Assembly: GCA_913061515.1 (NCBI GenBank)
Contig: CAJXSF010000023.1
Location: 1 to 44,744 of the forward strand
Direction: 5' to 3'
Source of the DNA: an uncultured Gammaproteobacteria bacterium
Lineage (GTDB): Bacteria > Pseudomonadota > Gammaproteobacteria > Pseudomonadales > Pseudohongiellaceae
Length of the DNA stretch: 44,744 nt
Positions 17,164 through 23,683 of this stretch are shown one piece after another (position 1 is the stretch's first letter; every line of letters begins with the position of its first letter). The position numbers and the translations under genes are program-made. Below the pieces are notes generated by a model. That model was not told the origin of the DNA, did not search any database, and worked only from the letters and a program-made list of their open reading frames with translations.

Positions 17164-17655
17164 GTGAACAGGTTCAATTTATTCCTATTGGCTTTTGGCC
17201 TTTTGACCCTATCTGCTTGTACAACTAACCCCTTCAATCTTGATGCCTATTCCAAAATACATGCGTTGAGCTATTACAAATGGGTGCTAGAGGCAGAAGC
17301 GGATAGTCTGCAAGACGAGAAAGCGCGACTGGTGGCGCTACAAGACAATGAGCCCAGCCCTGAGAGCCTTGTGCAGTATGCAATATTGTTGAGTGCACGC
17401 AGTGAAGGCGGTGCGCAAAGCGATGATGAAGCAATTGCATTGCTCGACAGTGTCGAGTTCGCCGCGCTAACGCCTGAGTATCAAACATTCTCTACGCTAT
17501 GGAAACAGGTGCTCAATGCTCGAACGCTTGCAAGAACGAATCAGGAACTGATTCAAGTATTAGAGAAAGAACGTATTACTTTGCAGTCGCAGATTGATGC
17601 ACTGACCTCTATTGAGCAACAACTGAATAATCGCGAAGAGTTACGTGAACTATGA
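17164..17655 (+). CDS. qseG: Outer-membrane lipoprotein of the QseG/YfhG type (GTG start)
   Basis: This is a 163-residue lipoprotein with a signal peptide ending in the lipobox LSAC, with Cys19 as the lipidation site. The body is helical. Its last third is coiled-coil-like (NQELIQVLEKERITLQSQ), matching the QseG role as an accessory protein that contacts the sensor kinase in the periplasm. The start is GTG at 17164, preceded by AAGGACAAATAT. An upstream TTG at 17125 would put an implausible polar stretch before the signal peptide. It lies between the kinase and response regulator genes, and its end overlaps an alternative upstream start of glrR. Confidence 0.75.
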   Translation: MNRFNLFLLAFGLLTLSACTTNPFNLDAYSKIHALSYYKWVLEAEADSLQDEKARLVALQDNEPSPESLVQYAILLSARSEGGAQSDDEAIALLDSVEFAALTPEYQTFSTLWKQVLNARTLARTNQELIQVLEKERITLQSQIDALTSIEQQLNNREELREL

Positions 17656-17692
17656 ATCGTTGTCGCGATCAACGAAAGGGATATTCAGACAC

Positions 17693-19054
17693 ATGGCAAC
17701 TAAACACAGAATACTATTAGTCGATGATGATGCAGATTTACTGCGTCTAATCAGCGTCCGCCTTACCGCAAATCACTATGAAGTGGTCGCGGTAAACAGT
17801 GCCGAAGAAGCCTTGGTCAAATTGGGAACATTCAGGCCGCATGTTATCGTCACGGACTTGCGCATGCCCGGCATGGATGGCATGGAGTTATTTTCCCGAT
17901 TACAGCAAAAAGATCTGCGCTTGCCAGTAATTATGTTAACTGCTCATGGCACCATTCCTGAAGCAGTTGCGGCAACACAGAAAGGCGTGTTTAGCTACTT
18001 GGTCAAACCTTTCGACGCCCAAATACTTCTTGCACATATCGAAAAAGCCTTAGCGCAGAGTGGTGAAATGGAACGGCCAGTTGAAGATGGCGAAGATCTA
18101 GCCTGGCGCTCAGAAATCGTAAGTTGCAGCCAAGTCATGGAGAATCTTCTGGCTCAAACTAAGGCGGCTGCTGTCACGGATGTCAGTGTGCTAGTGCAAA
18201 GCCAAACCGGAACGGGCAAGGAGCTACTTGCTTCCGCTATTCACAAAGCGAGTTCACGTCGTGATAAACCCTTCATGGCCTTGAATTGCGCAGCTCTTCC
18301 AGAGGCGCTTTTAGAGTCTGAACTATTTGGTCATGTGGCTGGGTCTTTCACGGGCGCTAGCAAGGCGCATACCGGTTTGTTTTTAGCCGCAAATGAAGGC
18401 ACTGTCTTCTTGGATGAGATTGGTGATATGCCCATCGCTGCTCAGGCTAAATTACTGCGGGTGTTGGAACAACATGAAGTGCGGCCAGTAGGCTCGACGC
18501 AGACAACGTCTGTAGACGTAAGAATAATCGCCGCCACCCATCAGGATCTCAATGAGAAGGTAGCACAAGGCACTTTTAGGGAAGATTTATTCTATCGGCT
18601 CAACGTCATTACCTTGGAGCTCCCTCCTCTGTCTGAACGTCGAGAAGACATCGCGCTGCTCGCTAAGCATTTTTGCAAGCTACTGTCTGAACGTCATAAT
18701 AAAGGCGAAGTGCGTTTCTCACCTGAGGCGATGGAACTTCTCCTTGGGGCACCTTGGCCAGGCAATGTCAGGCAATTGCTTAATATTGTGGAGCAATGTG
18801 TTGTGCTTACATCAACGGCGCTGATCTCGAAGGCCTTGGTTGAGCGAGCGCTGCGCTTCAAGTCGACGCGATTGCTAGGTCTGACTGAAGCGAAAGAACA
18901 GTTTGAGCATGATTATTTACTGCGCCTACTGAACTTAACAGAAGGCAATATTGCTCTGGCGGCTCGTCTTTCTGAACGCAACCGTAGTGAGTTTTATAAT
19001 CTGCTAAAACGTCACGGTTTAGACCCGGCGCAGTTCCGAAACACCGAGGATTAG
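17693..19054 (+). CDS. glrR: Sigma-54-dependent response regulator GlrR (QseF-like)
   Basis: This 453-residue NtrC-type activator has three domains. The receiver domain (residues 5-120) has the acidic pocket DDD at 11-13 and the phosphorylation site D55 in IVTDLRMPG. The AAA+ domain has Walker A SQTGTGKE near residue 170, the sigma-54-contacting loop GSFTGA at 217-222 instead of the usual GAFTGA, and Walker B TVFLDEIGDM. A C-terminal helix-turn-helix lies at about residues 420-450. GlrR in Escherichia coli activates sigma-54 promoters of glmY and glmZ. Here two sigma-54 promoters with shared dyads lie directly downstream of this gene. The ATG at 17693 fits homologues; a GTG at 17645 would add a tail. 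Confidence 0.92.
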   Translation: MATKHRILLVDDDADLLRLISVRLTANHYEVVAVNSAEEALVKLGTFRPHVIVTDLRMPGMDGMELFSRLQQKDLRLPVIMLTAHGTIPEAVAATQKGVFSYLVKPFDAQILLAHIEKALAQSGEMERPVEDGEDLAWRSEIVSCSQVMENLLAQTKAAAVTDVSVLVQSQTGTGKELLASAIHKASSRRDKPFMALNCAALPEALLESELFGHVAGSFTGASKAHTGLFLAANEGTVFLDEIGDMPIAAQAKLLRVLEQHEVRPVGSTQTTSVDVRIIAATHQDLNEKVAQGTFREDLFYRLNVITLELPPLSERREDIALLAKHFCKLLSERHNKGEVRFSPEAMELLLGAPWPGNVRQLLNIVEQCVVLTSTALISKALVERALRFKSTRLLGLTEAKEQFEHDYLLRLLNLTEGNIALAARLSERNRSEFYNLLKRHGLDPAQFRNTED

Positions 19055-19070
19055 CGGCTTTGCGTTAATG

Positions 19071-19088
19071 TGTTGGGCTCAGCCAACA
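19071..19088. promoter_or_regulatory. Putative GlrR binding site 1 (perfect dyad)
   Basis: TGTTGG and CCAACA flank 6 bp, giving the TGTY-N10-RACA shape of known enterobacterial GlrR sites (TGTC-N10-GACA). The centre lies about 163 bp upstream of the predicted sigma-54 start at 19242. The same dyad recurs at 19568-19585. Confidence 0.7.
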
Positions 19089-19102
19089 GTTAAGTCCTTT
19101 AA

Positions 19103-19115
19103 AAACAAGTGGTTA
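19103..19115 (+). promoter_or_regulatory. Putative IHF site between the two dyads (upstream copy)
   Basis: The sequence fits the IHF consensus WATCARNNNNTTR with one mismatch. It lies 29.5 bp from the centre of the first dyad, exactly as in the second regulatory region. IHF helps GlrR at enterobacterial glmY and glmZ promoters. Confidence 0.45.
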
Positions 19116-19133
19116 TGGATTTATGCGTAGTCC

Positions 19134-19151
19134 TGTCGTGTAAGCCCAACA
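19134..19151. promoter_or_regulatory. Putative GlrR binding site 2 (degenerate dyad)
   Basis: TGTCGT-N6-CCAACA keeps the TGTC-N10-AACA form. It is centred 63 bp from site 1, about six helical turns, so both sites would face the same side of the DNA. It ends 65 bp before the -24 GG of the sigma-54 promoter. Confidence 0.55.
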
Positions 19152-19215
19152 CTTCTAAGCCGCAGAAGATTGCTCAAAAACCCTAAGCTGTTGTTATTGT
19201 TAGATATATTGTTCT

Positions 19216-19231
19216 TGGTACGAAGATTGCT
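19216..19231 (+). promoter_or_regulatory. Sigma-54 promoter of the 68-residue small gene
   Basis: TGGTAC-N5-TTGCT matches the TGGCAC-N5-TTGCA consensus, with invariant GG (19217-19218) and GC (19229-19230) exactly 10 bp apart. Transcription is expected to start near 19242. Two dyads and an IHF-like site lie upstream. Confidence 0.8.
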
Positions 19232-19293
19232 CCTTCCATCATATACGCCGCTGTCGCGGTCTGGAAGAAAAGATCGAATCAAGGAGAATATCG

Positions 19294-19500
19294 ATGAACG
19301 ATAACACTGTTCCAAATGCCACTGTTTCTGCTTTCGTGATGGGAGTGGAGCTAACGGACCGTTTCCCGCGCCTTCCCCAGAGTTCACAGGATGTGAAACT
19401 TGCCGCGCGTACCGAGCCACATTTTTTATTACAGTCCTTACGTAATTTATGCGTTAAGAAGTGTGGCCGACGTTCTGGCGGACGCTCTTCATTTAAATAG
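19294..19500 (+). CDS. Unknown 68-residue protein under a sigma-54 promoter
   Basis: I do not recognise this protein. It has no signal peptide or clear membrane helix. The C-terminus is strongly basic (NLCVKKCGRRSGGRSSFK) and has two cysteines. The evidence for a gene is its context. A consensus Shine-Dalgarno AAGGAG stands 7 nt before the ATG, a near-consensus sigma-54 promoter lies about 50 nt upstream, and a strong terminator begins 18 nt after the stop. The expected transcript is about 300 nt. In Escherichia coli the equivalent GlrR targets are the small RNAs GlmY and GlmZ, so the transcript could also act as RNA, or do both. Confidence 0.6.
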   Translation: MNDNTVPNATVSAFVMGVELTDRFPRLPQSSQDVKLAARTEPHFLLQSLRNLCVKKCGRRSGGRSSFK

Positions 19501-19518
19501 GCATTCAGCCCCACTTTT

Positions 19519-19544
19519 AGGCCCCATATCGGGGCCTTTTTTTT
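19519..19544 (+). terminator. Rho-independent terminator after the 68-residue gene
   Basis: AGGCCCC and GGGGCCT form a 7-bp GC-rich stem around an ATATC loop, followed by eight T residues. It closes the first sigma-54 transcript. Confidence 0.93.
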
Positions 19545-19567
19545 GCCTTTCACTAAGTAAAGTGTGG

Positions 19568-19585
19568 TGTTGGTCTAGGCCAACA
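19568..19585. promoter_or_regulatory. Putative GlrR binding site 3 (perfect dyad, second region)
   Basis: TGTTGG-N6-CCAACA repeats the dyad at 19071-19088. The 27 bp after it also align with those after site 1 (19 of 27 identical by eye), which suggests a duplicated control region. Confidence 0.7.
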
Positions 19586-19599
19586 CTCAAGGGCTTTAG

Positions 19600-19612
19600 A
19601 AACAAGCACTTA
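19600..19612 (+). promoter_or_regulatory. Putative IHF site between the dyads (downstream copy)
   Basis: It fits the IHF consensus with the same single mismatch as the copy at 19103-19115. It sits at the same 29.5-bp distance from the first dyad of its region. Confidence 0.45.
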
Positions 19613-19629
19613 CAAATAAGCATGGAAAG

Positions 19630-19647
19630 TGTGGGGTTTGCACAACA
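19630..19647. promoter_or_regulatory. Putative GlrR binding site 4 (degenerate dyad)
   Basis: TGTGGG-N6-ACAACA differs from the perfect dyad by one base in each arm. It is centred 62 bp from site 3 and ends 66 bp before the -24 GG of the next sigma-54 promoter. Confidence 0.55.
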
Positions 19648-19712
19648 GATCAAGAGGGGAGGAGATCGGCTAAAAATAAGTAAGTAGCTGATATTTATAG
19701 ATAAATATTAGT

Positions 19713-19728
19713 TGGCATAACGGTTGCA
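19713..19728 (+). promoter_or_regulatory. Sigma-54 promoter of the EF-hand gene
   Basis: TGGCAT-N5-TTGCA differs from consensus at one position. GG (19714-19715) and GC (19726-19727) are 10 bp apart. Transcription is expected near 19739, giving a leader of about 45 nt. Confidence 0.85.
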
Positions 19729-19783
19729 ATACCTAAAGCGTAAGGCAAATAATTTTCACATTGGGTATAACAGGAGTGTAACA

Positions 19784-20092
19784 ATGAAAAAATCACTAAT
19801 TGCAGCAGCAGGCATTTTGCTAACGGTTTCTGGAATGACTTTCGCGCAAGAGACGCCAGAGTTCGCAGAAGCAGATACAAACCAGGACGGTATCTTGAAT
19901 AAACAAGAAGCAGATCAAGCTCTTCCCGCGCTAGGGATCAATGACTCAAATCAAGATGGCGTCATCAGCAAAGGCGATGTGAAAAAGGTACTTCCTGAAA
20001 TCGAGTTTGATGGCGAAGATGACAGCGCCGTTGGTCAGACTGAGTACCAGCAGATTGTACAGGTTCTAGAAGAGCTCATGGAACGAGCTTAA
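19784..20092 (+). CDS. Exported EF-hand calcium-binding protein (102 aa)
   Basis: The protein begins with a clear signal peptide (MKKSLIAAAGILLTVSG), probably cleaved after A21. Two EF-hand loops follow. The first, D31-E42 (DTNQDGILNKQE), is canonical. The second, D54-D65 (DSNQDGVISKGD), has Asp in place of Glu at the twelfth position, which usually lowers calcium affinity or allows magnesium. An acidic stretch and a C-terminal helix complete it. The function is unknown; similar small periplasmic EF-hand proteins are common but mostly uncharacterised. AGGAG lies 7 nt before the ATG. A sigma-54 promoter precedes it and a strong terminator follows, so it is monocistronic and probably controlled by GlrR. 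Confidence 0.85.
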   Translation: MKKSLIAAAGILLTVSGMTFAQETPEFAEADTNQDGILNKQEADQALPALGINDSNQDGVISKGDVKKVLPEIEFDGEDDSAVGQTEYQQIVQVLEELMERA

Positions 20093-20150
20093 TAGAAAAC
20101 AAGCGACTTATGGAATGAGTCCGCGCTTTAGAACCGACATGGATTGTCAG

Positions 20151-20187
20151 ACGGGCTGATCGACTACAAATCGATCAGCCCGTTTTC
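20151..20187 (+). terminator. Rho-independent terminator after the EF-hand gene
   Basis: A perfect 13-bp inverted repeat (20151-20163 with 20171-20183) around a 7-nt loop is followed by TTTC and more T residues. Confidence 0.9.
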
Positions 20188-20214
20188 TTTTCCCTCTCCC
20201 TAACTAATGTTATT

Positions 20215-20346
20215 GTGCGAATCGGCCACGCAGTTGCGAATGCGCAAGTAGTGGCCGCTTTAGTGCTTCCTATCGTGGTGATCGGCGCTGCGATTTATTT
20301 CTTGTGGTATTCCCGTCGTTGCGCAGCTAAAGCTTATCTTTACTGA
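20215..20346 (+). CDS. Possible 43-residue membrane peptide (GTG start, doubtful)
   Basis: From a GTG at 20215 the frame encodes a strongly hydrophobic helix, VVAALVLPIVVIGAAIYFLW, followed by basic residues (YSRR) and a tyrosine-rich end. That composition is unlike random sequence. No ribosome site is seen, and the frame is open upstream without a good start. It could be a real tiny membrane protein or the remnant C-terminus of a lost gene. The rest of the stretch 20188-20377 shows nothing else. Confidence 0.25.
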   Translation: MRIGHAVANAQVVAALVLPIVVIGAAIYFLWYSRRCAAKAYLY

Positions 20347-20377
20347 AATGTGTCACACAGAAAAAGAGGAAATAAAT

Positions 20378-21871
20378 GTGTTTCAACGTAATAGGCAAGC
20401 AAATTGTAATAAGCGTTTTTTAGTAGGGCTTTTTTTAGGAGTTGTGCTTAATTATTCCTCGATCAATCTTGCTCAAGAGAACGCGGAAAGTTCTGAGGGT
20501 GCCCTGCTCATAGAGCATGTGAGCATACTCAATTTTGCGGGCACTGCTAGCGATGAGCTTTTCGATCAATCTGTGTTGATTAACAATGGTGTGATTCGCC
20601 GTATCGCATCCTCTGCCTCGTTCACCGCTCCTGCCGATGTCGTCACTGTCGATGGCACGGGCTTATTCTTAATGCCAGGACTGATCGATATGCACGTGCA
20701 TGTTTGGGATGCACCAGAATTATTAGCGTATTTATCTTACGGTGTGACAACAGTGCGCAACGCTTCAGGTATGCCCTACTTACTTAATTTTCAAGAGCAG
20801 ATTGAATCGGGTGAGTTGGAAGGCCCAAGGTTAATAACGACAGGGCCAATACTGAACGGCAACGGCCCCAATTTTCAGATTAACCATAAGTTGATTGAAA
20901 CTGCAGCCCAGGGGCGCGAAGAAGTGCAAGCTCAGTATGAGCAGGGGTATAGAGACGTAAAAGTGTATTCGAACTTAAGCCGAGAAGCTTATGAGGCTAT
21001 TCGTGATGAAGCCCGCAGGCTTGAGATGGGAATCATGGGGCATACGCCTGAGGGGGTTCGTGATGAGGGCGTTCCGTTCGAAAAACCCTTTCGAATACAG
21101 TTTGATGAATTGCTTGACGATGGTTTTACTACTTTCGAGCATATCGAGAGTATTGTGTGGCATGCCCTTTCCGATGATATGGATGAAACGCGCGTTCGAG
21201 ACCTAGCGCAGAAGATTGCAAACTCAGGGACTAGTGTCGATGCCACGCTTTTGGCGCATCACAATCTCGTAATGGTGGCGCAAACTCAAGGCGAATTCTT
21301 ATCTCGTGCTGGGGTTGAGCTACTCAACCCGTTTATCACCTTGATGGAACAAGAAAACTATGCCAATTGGGCGGCGCGAGGAGTCGATGCCCGGGCCGAT
21401 TACGACGCATTTTATGGGCGGGTTTTGCAAATATTTGTTGAAGAAGGCGTGCATGTGGTCACTGGCACGGATGCAGGAATATTCACCAATATACCTGGGC
21501 TTTCTTTAATAGATGAGCTGGCACTTTTTGTCGAAGCCGGCGTTAGCCCATATGCCACATTGCAAGCGGCAACTGTTAATGGCGCGCAAGTGTTAGGGTT
21601 AGGGCAATCGCTCGGGCAAGTTAGCGAAAGCTTTATGGCAGATTTACTGCTAGTAAATAGTGATCCTCGCGATGATGTGAGCGTACTGCAAAATCCTGTG
21701 GGAGTAATTCGACAGGGAAAAATGTATGACCAAGCTGCAATTGAGCAGTTGCGGCAACGCGCGGCACAAACATCACTGGAAAGGTCCGAAGCTTGTGTCT
21801 ATCGTGCTCTGGCCATGCAGAAGATAGTCCCTTTAGAAGCTCCCTGGCCTGAGTGCGAATATATGGAGTGA
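20378..21871 (+). CDS. Exported metal-dependent amidohydrolase (imidazolonepropionase-like)
   Basis: This 497-residue protein has an N-terminal signal peptide (RFLVGLFLGVVLNYSSINLA) and then an amidohydrolase TIM-barrel. Metal ligands are visible as HVH in LIDMHVHVWDA, a Lys in DVKVYSNLS that may be carboxylated, the His of IMGHTPEG, the His of TFEHIES, and the Asp of TGTDAGIF. The C-terminal beta-sandwich is rebuilt by MADLLLVNSDPRDD. Family members hydrolyse cyclic amides or peptides such as prolidase substrates; the true substrate here is unknown. The GTG at 20378 is chosen because GAGGAA lies 6 nt upstream; an ATG at 20348 would lengthen the N-terminus. It is convergent with the TetR gene, 1 bp apart. 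Confidence 0.82.
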   Translation: MFQRNRQANCNKRFLVGLFLGVVLNYSSINLAQENAESSEGALLIEHVSILNFAGTASDELFDQSVLINNGVIRRIASSASFTAPADVVTVDGTGLFLMPGLIDMHVHVWDAPELLAYLSYGVTTVRNASGMPYLLNFQEQIESGELEGPRLITTGPILNGNGPNFQINHKLIETAAQGREEVQAQYEQGYRDVKVYSNLSREAYEAIRDEARRLEMGIMGHTPEGVRDEGVPFEKPFRIQFDELLDDGFTTFEHIESIVWHALSDDMDETRVRDLAQKIANSGTSVDATLLAHHNLVMVAQTQGEFLSRAGVELLNPFITLMEQENYANWAARGVDARADYDAFYGRVLQIFVEEGVHVVTGTDAGIFTNIPGLSLIDELALFVEAGVSPYATLQAATVNGAQVLGLGQSLGQVSESFMADLLLVNSDPRDDVSVLQNPVGVIRQGKMYDQAAIEQLRQRAAQTSLERSEACVYRALAMQKIVPLEAPWPECEYME

Positions 21872-21872
21872 G

Positions 21873-22511
21873 CTAGCGACGATTGCGCATGGATTCGGTG
21901 AGCATCGAAATAGTATAGAGCACTAATTCTTCGCCATCTTGTTTTGCCATGGGTTCGCTATGGCGTGTGCGCGCCGCCATGATCACGCCATGTAGGGCAC
22001 CTTGCAGAAAATAAGCTGTACGTGTGACATCACTGACATTGACCGGGTCCAATGTGCCATCTTCGACGCCATTGGTGAGCGCCTCTTCCATTAGCGTGGT
22101 AATGCGGGCATTGCAGTTAAGCAGCGCTTCAACCTGTGAACCATCGCTTTCGCGTATCGGGAATGTATTGAGATCGATGAGCACATCAAAATAGTCACTG
22201 TTTTGTTTCGAGAATACGTAATAGGCATGCCCTATGCCTTCGATCTGTTGCAGGCCATTCCCTCCATCCGCAAGAGCCTTCTGAAAATAGCTTTCTAAGC
22301 AATTGCATGCGCGCAGCATCACACCGAGCATGATGGCGGCTTTATCTTTGAAATACACATAAAGCAAGGCACGGCTAAGCTGGGCTTGTTTGCCGATCTC
22401 GTCCATCGAGCTGTTGGCAAAGCCTTTGCTGAAAAAGATCTTCTCTGCGGCATCGAGAATCTCTTCATGCCGTTGTTGCTTCTCTCTGCTTCTTCTACTT
22501 GTCTGAACCAT
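21873..22511 (-). CDS. TetR-family transcriptional repressor, probably of the divergent RND pump
   Basis: The 212-residue protein has a TetR N-terminal DNA-binding domain (about residues 12-60) with the helix-turn-helix SSMDEIGKQAQLSRALLYVYFKDKAAI, and an all-helical ligand domain. It is divergent from an RND efflux operon across 60-95 bp that hold two palindromes. This is the classic layout of a local efflux repressor such as AcrR or NalC types. The ligand is not predictable. The gene order strongly implies control of the pump and perhaps of itself. Confidence 0.88.
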   Translation of the reverse strand: MVQTSRRSREKQQRHEEILDAAEKIFFSKGFANSSMDEIGKQAQLSRALLYVYFKDKAAIMLGVMLRACNCLESYFQKALADGGNGLQQIEGIGHAYYVFSKQNSDYFDVLIDLNTFPIRESDGSQVEALLNCNARITTLMEEALTNGVEDGTLDPVNVSDVTRTAYFLQGALHGVIMAARTRHSEPMAKQDGEELVLYTISMLTESMRNRR

Positions 22512-22552
22512 TACTACTTCCTATCTGTCAGTCACGCATTTTTAGCCGCTTC

Positions 22553-22567
22553 TTGACATAATGTCAA
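22553..22567. promoter_or_regulatory. TetR operator 1 over the -35 of the efflux promoter
   Basis: TTGACAT-A-ATGTCAA is a perfect 15-bp palindrome between the divergent TetR and efflux genes. Its left half is also a consensus -35 (TTGACA, 22553-22558), so repressor binding would block RNA polymerase. Confidence 0.75.
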
Positions 22568-22571
22568 TTAA

Positions 22572-22584
22572 TGACACAATGTCA
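22572..22584. promoter_or_regulatory. TetR operator 2 over the -10 of the efflux promoter
   Basis: TGACAC-A-ATGTCA is the same dyad with one mismatch, centred 18 bp from operator 1. It overlaps CACAAT (22575-22580), a -10 spaced 16 bp from the TTGACA. Confidence 0.65.
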
Positions 22585-22606
22585 AAAAGCTCAAAAGGTT
22601 AATACT

Positions 22607-23683
22607 ATGCAATTCAATGCCATTGTCAGGACGTCCGCACTCAGTTGCGCACTTCTCACGCTTCTCGCGTGCTCCGAGTCTAGCAGTTTAGATGAGCAAG
22701 TGGACCCCGCAAACGCTGTTCCGGTGCGGGTCGCAGAAGTATCGCTAAACGACGACAGCGCTTTGCTGTACTTTGCAGGGGTCGCGCGTTCGCGACAACG
22801 CGCGACGCTGAGTTTTCAAGTGGGTGGGGTCGTGTCCAATCGCCCGGTGCAAATTGGGCAGCCGCTTGCGGCTGATCAGCTTGTTGCGACTCTATACAAC
22901 CCGCAGCTTGCCCCTGCCGCGGCAGCGGCTCAGGCTCGGCTGGTGCAGCTGCAGTCGGACTTGCAGCAGTCCCAGCGAGAGCTAGTGCGCTTAGAGCAGT
23001 TACATCAACGCGGACTGCTAGCAATCCAGAGTCTAGAGCAGCAACAAGCAATTATCGAGAGTCAAAATGCAGCCATTGATAACGCGGTAGCCACTTTGCA
23101 GGGCAGCGAAGACTTGAGCAGCGAAAGTATTTTACGGGCGCCATTTTCTGGGGTTGTCGAGTCGGTACTATTGGAGCCCGGAGAATTTGCTCAGCCGGGC
23201 CAGCCAGTTGTGCGCATCGTTGGCATTGGCTCGTATGAAGTAGAGATTCGCGTGCCGCCTCATATGCTTGCAAGCTTAGCGATAGGCGACACCCTAGCCG
23301 TTAGAAACAGCCTCTCCGGTCAAGAGTCTAGCGGTACTATCTCTGAAATAAGTACCGGTAGTAGCGGAAATGACCCTTTGCTGGCTGTGCTCGTCTCATT
23401 AGCAGATGGTGCTGTGCAAAGTGGCGAAGCTCTAGAGGTTGCCATTGCGCGTGAGAGGCGTGAGCAACTTAGTGTGCCATTGAGTTCGGTGATGCGTTCG
23501 GCTGCAGGTTTGAGCGTGTTTAAAGTGCAAGATGGGCGAGCACATCGCACCTTAGTGGAGGTTGATAAGATAACGGGTGAGCGTGCCTATATTCTTTCGG
23601 GGTCGCTTCATGCTGGCGAGCAAGTAGTGTATGCCGGAATTTCACGGCTCGCCGAAGGTGATGAAGTGGAAGTCTTACAATGA
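22607..23683 (+). CDS. RND efflux periplasmic adaptor (membrane fusion) lipoprotein
   Basis: The 358-residue protein carries a lipoprotein signal ending in LLAC, so it is anchored by lipid. A barrel-sandwich (lipoyl) domain surrounds a helical hairpin of about residues 98-150, rich in Gln and Leu. The second lipoyl half has FSGVVESVLLEPGEFAQPGQPVVRI, and beta-barrel and membrane-proximal domains follow. It couples the inner-membrane pump to an outer-membrane channel. The ATG at 22607 is preferred to one at 22571, because the latter lies inside the promoter and operator. The stop overlaps the start of the pump gene by 4 bp. No outer-membrane channel is encoded nearby. Confidence 0.92.
   Translation: MQFNAIVRTSALSCALLTLLACSESSSLDEQVDPANAVPVRVAEVSLNDDSALLYFAGVARSRQRATLSFQVGGVVSNRPVQIGQPLAADQLVATLYNPQLAPAAAAAQARLVQLQSDLQQSQRELVRLEQLHQRGLLAIQSLEQQQAIIESQNAAIDNAVATLQGSEDLSSESILRAPFSGVVESVLLEPGEFAQPGQPVVRIVGIGSYEVEIRVPPHMLASLAIGDTLAVRNSLSGQESSGTISEISTGSSGNDPLLAVLVSLADGAVQSGEALEVAIARERREQLSVPLSSVMRSAAGLSVFKVQDGRAHRTLVEVDKITGERAYILSGSLHAGEQVVYAGISRLAEGDEVEVLQ

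Noticed and set aside
19239..19553. 104-codon reverse frame opposite the 68-residue gene
   Set aside because: It would start inside the terminator and run through the sigma-54 leader; the forward unit has promoter, ribosome site and terminator.
19400..19687. 95-codon forward frame crossing the terminator at 19519-19544
   Set aside because: It runs through a strong terminator and the second set of dyads, so it is unlikely to be translated.
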